Assembly (NCBI RefSeq): GCF_034670125.1
Contig: NZ_JAXMOC010000006.1
Location: 57,219-121,218, forward strand
Direction: 5' to 3'
DNA length: 64,000 bases
From: Maricaulis sp034670125
GTDB lineage: Bacteria > Pseudomonadota > Alphaproteobacteria > Caulobacterales > Maricaulaceae
Positions within the stretch are counted from its first letter, which is position 1. Every line of letters begins with the position of its first letter. Of the stretch, positions 34,540-41,138 are shown piece after piece. The notes beneath the pieces are model-generated. The model was not told the DNA's origin. It saw nothing but the letters and a program-made list of their open reading frames with translations, and ran no database searches. A program made the position numbers and the translations under genes.

Positions 34540-35790
34540 ATGACCGAGACAAATCCCACCGCCAGCGAGACAGCCCAAACGGCTTTGAGCGACTGGCATG
34601 CCGGCCGCCATGACGCGGCCTTTGACACAGCCGAAGCGGCGACACGGACCGGTGACGAAGCGGCCATGGGCCTGCTGGTCCAGTTGAGCGGCCTGCCGGA
34701 GGCGAAGCCCGATTTCGCCGCCCGGACCCGGGCCGCGCTGGACACCGCACCGGCCGGCGTGATGCGCGACCGGCACCGGGCCTATTTCCGGGCGGCCGGA
34801 ATCGGGGCTGACCGGGCCGACTGGAACGGTGCCCTCGCAGACCGGATGGCGCAAGCCGAAGCCGGCGACTGGGTTGCGCTGACCGAACTGGGCCTGCTGG
34901 CCGTGATGACCGGTGATGCCGCCACCGGCCGGGCCTGGCTGGAACAGGCCGGAAAAAGCGGCTCGGGCCTCGCGATCGCCGCCTTGATGCGCGAATCCCT
35001 GGAAGCTGGGGAACGCTTCGCCTGCCTCGACACGCTGGGCCAGGGCCTGGCCAATTCCGGTCATCCGATGGCCGGTGGATTAATGCATCGCTGCGCCCAG
35101 CTTCCGGCAGCAGCCACAGGCACAAGCGCGCCCCCGCCCGACGATCCGGACGCGGTTCTTGCCCGCATGGCCGCAAGCCTCGAGGCCCCGGTCGGGGAAC
35201 CGGACCGGCTTCATGACAGCCCGCGCATTGATCGCTGGCCGGCCACACTGGCGCCCAGCGCCTGCGACTATCTGACGGTTGGTGCGGCGCCGCTTTTGAA
35301 ACCGGCCCAGATCATCAACCCGCAAACCGGCCAGCTGGAAAACGACCCCTATCGCAGCTCATTGACCGCCCCGATGCCTGAACAGGCGATGGACCTGGTC
35401 TCCTGGGCCATCAAGTGCCGGATGGCCGCCCTGTCCGGCCAGCCGCCGCGCCACGGCGAAGCGCTGGCAGTCATCGTTTATCGCCCGGGCGAGGAGTACC
35501 GCGCCCATTTTGACTTCATCCTTGATTCCAAGGGACAGGCGGCGCGGGACATTGCCCGGCGTGGCCAGCGGATCGCGACCTCGCTTGTTCGCCTCAACGA
35601 AGAGTTTACCGGCGGCGACACGGTCTTTCCGCGCATCGATGTTCGCTGGACGGGCAAGCGCGGCGACGGGCTGAGTTTTGACAATGTTGACGCCGATGGC
35701 AGCTGTCACAAGGCCAGCCTGCACGCCGGCGAACCCGTCTCCAACGGCGTCAAGGTGATCGCCAGCCTGTGGCTGCGAGAGCGGATCTGA
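34540..35790 (+). CDS. 2-oxoglutarate/Fe(II) oxygenase (prolyl 4-hydroxylase-like) with N-terminal helical repeats
   Basis: A 416-residue protein. Residues about 10-180 are helical and SEL1/TPR-like (DWVALTELGLLAVMTGDAATGRAWLEQAGKSGSGLAIAALM). The C-terminal double-stranded beta-helix carries the iron ligands H323-x-D325 (YRPGEEYRAHFDFI) and a distal His in KASLHAGEPV, with the 2-oxoglutarate-binding Lys in NGVKVIASLW. RIATSLVRLNEEFTGGDTVFPRID is typical of bacterial P4H-like enzymes. It would hydroxylate a protein or small substrate, possibly prolyl residues. The repeats may bind the protein target. Cytoplasmic, single gene. Confidence 0.88.
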   Translation: MTETNPTASETAQTALSDWHAGRHDAAFDTAEAATRTGDEAAMGLLVQLSGLPEAKPDFAARTRAALDTAPAGVMRDRHRAYFRAAGIGADRADWNGALADRMAQAEAGDWVALTELGLLAVMTGDAATGRAWLEQAGKSGSGLAIAALMRESLEAGERFACLDTLGQGLANSGHPMAGGLMHRCAQLPAAATGTSAPPPDDPDAVLARMAASLEAPVGEPDRLHDSPRIDRWPATLAPSACDYLTVGAAPLLKPAQIINPQTGQLENDPYRSSLTAPMPEQAMDLVSWAIKCRMAALSGQPPRHGEALAVIVYRPGEEYRAHFDFILDSKGQAARDIARRGQRIATSLVRLNEEFTGGDTVFPRIDVRWTGKRGDGLSFDNVDADGSCHKASLHAGEPVSNGVKVIASLWLRERI

Positions 35791-35857
35791 CGCAGGCCGG
35801 CCGACGGCGACCCGGGTCGGCACAGAGCGCGTCCTGACCGGCGATGATGGGCCGGAC

Positions 35858-35891
35858 AAAAAATGCCCCGACCTGAACACAGGCCGGGGCA
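35858..35891 (-). terminator. Rho-independent terminator of the Gly-rich protein gene
   Basis: On the minus strand TGCCCCGGCCTG, loop TGTT, CAGGTCGGGGCA is followed by six T. It lies about 31 bp past the stop codon at 35923. Confidence 0.9.
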
Positions 35892-35922
35892 GTCAGTGGA
35901 TGATGATTTCAGTCGTGTCGGG

Positions 35923-36819
35923 TCAGCGATAGCCGCCGACACCGCCGTCCAGCATCAGGGTCATGGAGACCGTCTGGCGACGTTCGCGCTCGACTTCGTG
36001 ACGCACGCGCTCGGTGTAACGCTCCTCGCGGCGCATGAAGACCATTTTCACGCCCGGACCGTGCATCCGCAGGAGCGAGCGTTCATTGCAATTGCGGCGC
36101 GGTATCTGGGTTTCGCAGCGCAGGTTTCCGCCAGCGGCATGACGCAGGGCTTCGCCCTTGCGGCACATGATGGTCGGCGCGTCGTCCCAGTCATAGACTC
36201 CGTCGCGAACCCAGCCGATCGTGGTCTGCATCGCGGTACCAGCCATGCAACGGAAGATTTCACCGTCGAACGTGGCCGCAACCCGGTCGTCCGCATCGAC
36301 CCGGGACGCCGGGTGCGGGGTGCCGTTGTCGTCGACACAGACGGACCGGACGACGCGCCATTCCTCGACCCAGCGGGTGCGCTCTTCCTCATAGTATTCG
36401 TACTCGGTCTCCTCCTCGACACCGACCACATTCAGCCCGGTGATCGCGGTCGCGGCGGGCGCTGTCGTCATCGGCGAGTAGGAGCCCCCACCGATAAATG
36501 TCACTGCGCCAGCCCCCGCGCTGGCGCCCGCTCCGGCATTGGCGTTGGCCGAGGCATTGACGTTGACATTGGTGTTCACATTGACCCGCGTTGAGACATT
36601 GACGCCAACATTGATATTGCCGCCATGGATATTGATGTTCGGGACATTGACCGTATGACCACCGCCATGTGTGCAACAGGATGGAGGCGGGGGCGGTGCA
36701 CAGCATCCGCCGCCACCGCCACCACCGCCGCCGCCGCCGCCGGCTGATGCCGGGGCAGCAAACAGGGCGAACGCAGCGGTCGCTGGGATCAAAAAGGCGT
36801 GCCGGGCTGAAACGCGCAT
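35923..36819 (-). CDS. Secreted Gly-, Cys-Pro- and Val-Asn-rich repeat protein
   Basis: A 298-residue protein. The ATG at 36819 follows AAGGAG and gives a signal peptide (MRVSARHAFLIPATAAFALFAAPASA). Then come a run of about 12 Gly, a Cys-Cys/Pro-rich patch (CCAPPPPPSCC) and an alternating segment of Val/Asn (VNVPNINIHGGNINVGVNVSTRVNVNTNVNVN). Ala/Gly/Asn repeats (ASANANAGAGASAGAGA) follow. The last about 160 residues are a different domain with six or so Cys (VCVDDNGTPHP, FRCMAG, IMCRKGE, LRCETQ, RRNCNERS), ending in an Arg/Glu-rich tail. The head looks like a strand-forming surface filament or matrix protein. I know no family name. Confidence 0.75.
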   Translation of the reverse strand: MRVSARHAFLIPATAAFALFAAPASAGGGGGGGGGGGGCCAPPPPPSCCTHGGGHTVNVPNINIHGGNINVGVNVSTRVNVNTNVNVNASANANAGAGASAGAGAVTFIGGGSYSPMTTAPAATAITGLNVVGVEEETEYEYYEEERTRWVEEWRVVRSVCVDDNGTPHPASRVDADDRVAATFDGEIFRCMAGTAMQTTIGWVRDGVYDWDDAPTIMCRKGEALRHAAGGNLRCETQIPRRNCNERSLLRMHGPGVKMVFMRREERYTERVRHEVERERRQTVSMTLMLDGGVGGYR

Positions 36820-37025
36820 GGTCGTGCTCCTTACGTATTGCCCCCGTCCATGCAAACGCAGGGCCAATTTGCCGCTGGCCTGAGGACTTCCGGTTTCGCG
36901 CCCCTGAAGAATGCCGCCAGACGGCTTTCCCGCCTCAGGGGTATGGCCCCGATCTTGAAGCGGGACAGGCATGAACGTCGGCCGGTGTGCCACGTCTCAA
37001 CCTGACCGACCGAGTGGAGACACCC
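36820..37025. promoter_or_regulatory. Divergent promoter region between Gly-rich and PAS_5 genes
   Basis: This 206-bp gap separates divergently transcribed genes. Both ribosome-binding sites (AAGGAG and GGAG) are at its ends. No clear operator palindrome is seen. Confidence 0.4.
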
Positions 37026-37586
37026 ATGCGCCATGCGCAATCACAAGCCCTGCATGCCTATTGGCAGACCCGACGCCAGGGCGGCGCCGCACCGCACCGT
37101 GCCGATATCGAACCGCAGGATATTGCGCGGCTTCTGGGCTATGTCTTCATCCTGTGGCGTGCCGATCCGCAACACCATATCTTCCGCCTGGCCGGCACCC
37201 ATCTGTGCGACCTCTATCAGCGTGAATTCCGCGAACAGAATTTCCTGTCCCTCTGGCAGGGCCATGATCGCATTCATGTGCAGACGGTCCTTGAGGCGTC
37301 GATCACCGGCGCGGCTCCGGCTTCCATGATTGCCCGCGCCACGAGTCTCGACATGCACCAGCTGCCCGTCGAAATCTCATTTCTCCCCTTGCGCGGTCCA
37401 TCGGGGGCGATCGACCGCACGCTGGGCCTTTTCCAGCCACTCGACTCGACCGAGGCCTTCAAGGGGCGCCCCGCGGTCCGCACGACCTTGCGAGAAATCC
37501 ATCCGCCAGCCCTGCCCGACCGCATATTTCCAGGCCTTGCGATCGACATCGGGACGGGTGCGCAAAAGGTCGCAAACGACCAATGA
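37026..37586 (+). CDS. PAS_5-domain protein
   Basis: A 186-residue protein. The ATG at 37026 has GGAG seven bases upstream. Most of the length is a single PAS-like fold of the alphaproteobacterial PAS_5 family: HRADIEPQDIARLLGYVFILWRADPQHHIFRLAGTHLCDLYQREFREQNFLSLW, then VQTVLEASITGAAPASMIARATSLDMHQLPVEISFLPLRG. No output domain is attached. Family members often lie near PilZ or signalling genes; here a tandem PilZ protein follows 58 bp downstream on the same strand. It may sense a small ligand or modulate a partner. No ligand can be named. Confidence 0.82.
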   Translation: MRHAQSQALHAYWQTRRQGGAAPHRADIEPQDIARLLGYVFILWRADPQHHIFRLAGTHLCDLYQREFREQNFLSLWQGHDRIHVQTVLEASITGAAPASMIARATSLDMHQLPVEISFLPLRGPSGAIDRTLGLFQPLDSTEAFKGRPAVRTTLREIHPPALPDRIFPGLAIDIGTGAQKVANDQ

Positions 37587-37644
37587 TGACAAAACCTTTT
37601 TAACGCCTTGCGACTAGGATGCTGGTTCGCAGGAGGTCATAGCA

Positions 37645-38268
37645 ATGACTGACGAACCCGGCCGGCTCGACCGACGCAAGATCAAGATCGCCGCACGCGG
37701 CTCGCAGGAGCGTCGCCGCCACGCCCGCATGCCGTTGCAGCTGCACGGTCGCTTCTGGTCGGAAGCCAATGGCGAACATGCCTGCCGCCTGATCGACATA
37801 TCGCCCGGTGGCGCCCGCGTCATTGCCCGCCTGCAAATCGCCGCCGACACCCGCATCGTGCTGATGATCACATCGATCGGGCGGGTGGAAGGCCAGGTCG
37901 TGCGTCAGGACGGCGACGAGATTTCCATCCGCTTCAACGCCCCGATGCGCAAACGCGACAAGCTCGCCGACGCCATCACCTGGCGCTTCAACAAGGACCG
38001 GCTCGGATTGGACGAAGACCGGACCGCCCCGCGTCGGCCAGGGCGTGGCCGGGCCCGCGTTATCCTGTCCGATGGCGTCGTCATCCAGGCCAATGTCGTG
38101 GATGTGTCGGTCACCGGCGCGGCCTTCGAATGCCTCGAACGTCCGCGGGTTGGTGAGGGGCTTCGTGTCGGGGAAATGTCAGGACGTGTGGCGCGCATTC
38201 TGGACAATGGCTTCGCGGTCGTGTTCGATCCGCCTGAAGCCTCGTCCACGGGCTATGAAGCAGCATAA
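37645..38268 (+). CDS. Tandem PilZ-domain protein
   Basis: A 207-residue protein with AGGAGG before the ATG. The first PilZ domain has the basic RRRHAR motif (about residues 23-28) and DISPGG (D51), matching RxxxR...D/NxSxxG and so predicted to bind cyclic di-GMP. The second has an Arg cluster (RRPGRGR, about 130-136) and DVSVTGAAFE (D153). The second loop has V-T-G in place of a canonical SxxG but keeps the Ser and Gly, so binding by both is plausible. No output domain follows; the protein would act as a cytoplasmic c-di-GMP adaptor. Probably co-transcribed with the PAS_5 gene. Confidence 0.88.
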   Translation: MTDEPGRLDRRKIKIAARGSQERRRHARMPLQLHGRFWSEANGEHACRLIDISPGGARVIARLQIAADTRIVLMITSIGRVEGQVVRQDGDEISIRFNAPMRKRDKLADAITWRFNKDRLGLDEDRTAPRRPGRGRARVILSDGVVIQANVVDVSVTGAAFECLERPRVGEGLRVGEMSGRVARILDNGFAVVFDPPEASSTGYEAA

Positions 38269-38383
38269 ATGAGTCGCTGATCGCCAATTTGTTCGCCTTT
38301 TCGGGGTTATCTCCATCTGCGGCCCGATTCTTGCCGTATCAGGGTGATAGGCGGTACGTAGTAAAGTGCAAAAGAGATCTGAA

Positions 38384-38908
38384 ATGCCTCGCGATGACGG
38401 AATCGCAATGTCCTGGTTTGTGAAAGTTGAGGGCCGTGTCTACGGCCCCTATACCCCACAGCAGATGAAAGCCTTTGTTGGCGAAGGGCGCATTGCTGCG
38501 CACTCCCACGTGTGTCCGGAACGGGACGGCCTGTGGCAACACGCCTCGGACATTGACACCTTCCGGGAATGGTTAGGCGAATCAAAGGCTTCACCAGAAG
38601 CTGAAAAGCGCGTGACACCGGGTGCAAGGCCCGCGAACTTTGTCGTCATCGCCGAAATCGAGTCCGAGAACGGAACCGAATTCCACAAGGCGTTGAGCGC
38701 CTATGGCGATCTTGAGCCAATCACCGGCCATGTCTGGCTGCTCCGCGGCCCGACCACATCGGCCGTGCTGCGCAACGAGCTCAGTCACATTTTGGGACGC
38801 GAAGATAAGCTGCTGGTGATCGACGCGTCGCATGACCGCGCAGCCTGGTTCAATCTGGGTCGCGACGCCGACCAGAATATCCGCGAATTGTGGAGCCGCG
38901 CCCATTAG
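38384..38908 (+). CDS. GYF_2-domain-containing protein
   Basis: About 174 residues from the ATG at 38384. The domain itself begins at a second Met (38408, MSWFVKVEGRVYGPYT), which may be the true start. The GYF_2 pattern W-F-V-x-x-x-G-x-x-Y-G-P-Y-T-x-x-Q-M-K is clear in residues about 10-60. After a short linker, residues about 85-170 form an alpha/beta region (NFVVIAEIESENGTEFHKALSAYGDLEPITGHVWLLRGPTTSAVLRNELSHILG) that resembles an SinR/CRISPR-associated-like ferredoxin fold or a small nucleotide-binding module. No exact family recognised. Function unknown; GYF domains bind proline-rich peptides. Confidence 0.75.
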   Translation: MPRDDGIAMSWFVKVEGRVYGPYTPQQMKAFVGEGRIAAHSHVCPERDGLWQHASDIDTFREWLGESKASPEAEKRVTPGARPANFVVIAEIESENGTEFHKALSAYGDLEPITGHVWLLRGPTTSAVLRNELSHILGREDKLLVIDASHDRAAWFNLGRDADQNIRELWSRAH

Positions 38909-38932
38909 GGCTGGCGGGTTCGAACCCGTGCT

Positions 38933-39463
38933 TCAGTCGATCCGGCGCAAGCCTGCCTTGTGCGCCTGCCAGTTGGCGACGTAGTGGTCGGCCGACGCCT
39001 TGAGCAATTCGGCCATCTCCGGACCAAGCGTTTTCATGACCCGGCCGGGTGCCCCCACGACCAGTGAATTGTCTGGGATTTCCTTGCCTTCGGTGATCAG
39101 GGCATGAGCGCCGATTATACAATTCCTGCCGATTTTCGCCCCATTGAGGATGGTCGAGCCGATACCAATCAGGCAGCCATCACCGATCGTGCAGCCATGC
39201 AGCATGGCTTGATGCCCGATCGTCACCCCTTTGCCGACCGTCAGCGGGATGCCCTCATCGGTGTGCAGGACGGCCCCGTCCTGAACGTTGGAGTTCTCAC
39301 CGATGGTGATCGGGTCATTATCGCCGCGAATGATGGCGCCGTACCAGACGCTGGCCCCCGGCTCGAGCACAACCCGCCCGATGACCTGGGCGCTCTCGGC
39401 AACCCAGTAGCGGCCGTCTTCCGGCAGGACCGGGCACGAATCGTCCAATGCATAGATCGCCAT
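38933..39463 (-). CDS. Gamma-class carbonic anhydrase-like hexapeptide protein
   Basis: A 176-residue left-handed beta-helix protein with GGGAG before the ATG. Hexapeptide rungs run from WVAESAQVIGRVVLEPGASVWYGAIIRGDNDPITIGENSNVQDGAVLHTDEG to IGHQAMLHGCTIGDGCLIGIGSTILNGAKIGRNCIIGAHALITEG. Metal-binding His residues appear as VLHTD, IGH and MLHG, the three-His arrangement of YrdA/CamH/PaaY proteins. Carbonic anhydrase activity is possible but many members are inactive or are thioesterases. Cytoplasmic trimer expected. It is convergent with the GYF gene. Confidence 0.93.
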   Translation of the reverse strand: MAIYALDDSCPVLPEDGRYWVAESAQVIGRVVLEPGASVWYGAIIRGDNDPITIGENSNVQDGAVLHTDEGIPLTVGKGVTIGHQAMLHGCTIGDGCLIGIGSTILNGAKIGRNCIIGAHALITEGKEIPDNSLVVGAPGRVMKTLGPEMAELLKASADHYVANWQAHKAGLRRID

Positions 39464-39527
39464 CTTGGTCTCCCAATATCTTTTGCGTGAATTATTCGCG
39501 ACGCGGTCGTTCAGACCTTCTTCACCG

Positions 39528-39548
39528 GGTTACACTGACACTGTAACC
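39528..39548. promoter_or_regulatory. Candidate operator palindrome GGTTACA-N7-TGTAACC
   Basis: A perfect 7-bp inverted repeat with a 7-bp spacer lies between the gamma carbonic anhydrase gene (divergent, 65 bp away) and the leader of phoH. Size and symmetry fit a dimeric regulator of TetR or similar type. The regulator is unknown. Confidence 0.4.
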
Positions 39549-39712
39549 GCGATTCGAGACCTGCCCATCCGGCCTTGCATCGTTTCGGCAACTCCAAAGG
39601 AGGCACCGGGTAGACGGTATGACCAGTCTGCGACCCAGCCCGCCAGGATCATCCGGTTCATCCGGACCCCATTCCTTCGAGTCCCTCGAATCGTTTTCGT
39701 TGCAGTGTGTCT

Positions 39713-39742
39713 TCGCCCCTCGCCTTCCGGCCGAGGGGTTTT
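39713..39742 (+). terminator. Intrinsic terminator in the phoH 5' leader
   Basis: CCCCTCGGCC-type stem (CCCCTCG...CGAGGGG) followed by five T ends 22 bp before the phoH ATG. The only upstream gene points the other way. It must therefore terminate a short leader or small RNA, or act as an attenuator of phoH. Confidence 0.65.
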
Positions 39743-39763
39743 TCATGTGTGGAGGTTCCAGCC

Positions 39764-40525
39764 ATGGGTAAGCGTATCGTCAAACGTCGCCAGCGTGCCG
39801 AGTTCAACACGGCGCACTATCAATCCGAAGAAACCAAGGTCCGAGCCCTTTTTCCGGGGACCAATTGGTCCCCGGATGCCAGGGAGCCCATGCGTGACCA
39901 GCGTTTCATCAAGAATGTGAAACCGCGTTCGCAGGGCCAGGCCGTCCTCATGAAATCCATCGAGGACCACAATCTGGTTCTGGCGCTGGGACCGGCAGGC
40001 ACCGGCAAGACCTTCCTCGCGGTCGCCAAGGCCGTCGAGGCCCTGGAGGCCGGATCGGTCAGCCGCATCGTCCTGTCCCGCCCCGCCGTCGAGGCTGGGG
40101 AGTCGATCGGTTTCCTGCCTGGGGCGATGGAGGAGAAACTCGCGCCTTACCTGCGGCCGCTCTACGACGCACTCGCAGACCGGCTCAGCCCGAAAAAGCT
40201 GAAGGCCATGATGGCCGAAGGCCTGATCGAGATCGCGCCGATCGGCTATATGCGCGGTCGCACCCTCAACAACGCCTTCGTGATCGTCGACGAAGCCCAG
40301 AACTGCACCTATGGCCAGCTCAAGATGTTGCTGACCCGGCTGGGCTGGAACTCGACCATGGTGGTCACCGGTGACCCGGCCCAATCCGACCTCCTGCCTG
40401 AAATGTCAGGCCTGGCCCAGATCGCCGACAAGATGGACGCGCTCGATGACATCGCGGTCTGCCGACTGGCGGCCGAGGACATTGTCCGCCACCCTCTGGT
40501 GGCAACCATGTTGACGGTTCTCTGA
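39764..40525 (+). CDS. phoH: PhoH family ATPase (short form)
   Basis: A 253-residue protein. The ATG at 39764 has GGAGG eight bases upstream. Walker A is GPAGTGKT (residues 76-83) and Walker B is VIVDEAQN (Asp176-Glu177), with the sensor-like VVTGDPAQSD after it. FLPGAMEEKLAPYLRPLYDAL and GRTLNNAFVIVDEAQN are family-specific. It belongs to the short PhoH class, without the KH or PIN domains of other branches, and is expected to be an RNA-helicase-like ATPase. A terminator lies between any leader transcript and the coding sequence. A strong hairpin follows downstream. Confidence 0.93.
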   Translation: MGKRIVKRRQRAEFNTAHYQSEETKVRALFPGTNWSPDAREPMRDQRFIKNVKPRSQGQAVLMKSIEDHNLVLALGPAGTGKTFLAVAKAVEALEAGSVSRIVLSRPAVEAGESIGFLPGAMEEKLAPYLRPLYDALADRLSPKKLKAMMAEGLIEIAPIGYMRGRTLNNAFVIVDEAQNCTYGQLKMLLTRLGWNSTMVVTGDPAQSDLLPEMSGLAQIADKMDALDDIAVCRLAAEDIVRHPLVATMLTVL

Positions 40526-40567
40526 CCCGCCGCAGCCGGCCGCAGGGACGCAATCCACGCGGTGAAC

Positions 40568-40599
40568 AGGGCGCGGGGCTGGCTGGCCTCGCGCCCTTT
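40568..40599 (+). terminator. Hairpin terminator of phoH
   Basis: AGGGCGCGGGGC pairs with GGCCTCGCGCCCT around a 5-6-base loop, followed by TT. It lies 42 bp after the stop codon. Confidence 0.65.
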
Positions 40600-40640
40600 G
40601 TCGGCGGGCCACCAACGGCCGCGATCCGGCAGGCCCGGCT

Positions 40641-41138
40641 TCAATGCAGCGTCACAGGCTTCCTGCGATAGCGCACCAGGATCCGCAAGGTCAGCGGGTG
40701 CCGGGCGTCGGGATCGAGTCCGAGTTTGATGATTTCAGCCCTGGCCCGCTCGCGCAGCCGCCGGGCCCGAAGGTACTGCACCGCAACAAAGGCACCGATC
40801 AGCAAATAGGCCAGATATTCGGCAACCCCGTACCAATCGGGCAGAAACAGCCAGACCCCCAGCGCCGCCATCGCCGCGAGAATGATGTCCAATGGCCAGT
40901 TCTCGGACGGATCAAAGAAAGCCAGCACCGGGAAAATGGAGCGATCGACATCGCCTTCCGGGTCGATAAGGGTCAGCAGTTGTTCGAACTCGGCCGACTG
41001 GGTTGCCCAGACCCGGTTCAGCTGGGTCATCTCGGTATAGGGCTCGGCCCCAAGCGGCAGGTCCTTGTTGAGCATCATGCAGGCGCGCATCAACCATTCA
41101 CCGTCCTGAAGGCGCCCGGTACCGGCATATCCACTCAT
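40641..41138 (-). CDS. Small two-helix membrane protein downstream of the osmoprotectant ABC operon
   Basis: A 165-residue protein. Its start overlaps the stop of the permease/binding-protein gene (ATGA), so it is translated with it. The soluble head (residues 1-75; MSGYAGTGRLQDGEWLMRACMMLNKDLPLGAEPYTEMTQLNRVWATQSAEFEQLL) precedes two membrane helices (NWPLDIILAAMAALGVWLFLPDW and GVAEYLAYLLIGAFVAVQYL). A short basic tail follows. No recognisable family. Operon position suggests an accessory role for the ABC system, but no direct motif supports that. Confidence 0.7.
   Translation of the reverse strand: MSGYAGTGRLQDGEWLMRACMMLNKDLPLGAEPYTEMTQLNRVWATQSAEFEQLLTLIDPEGDVDRSIFPVLAFFDPSENWPLDIILAAMAALGVWLFLPDWYGVAEYLAYLLIGAFVAVQYLRARRLRERARAEIIKLGLDPDARHPLTLRILVRYRRKPVTLH

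Noticed and set aside
39619..39771. 50-codon Ser-rich frame before phoH as a firm gene
   Set aside because: It runs through a terminator and into the phoH start in another frame, with the ribosome-binding site about 15 bases off. Kept only as a possible leader in the finding.
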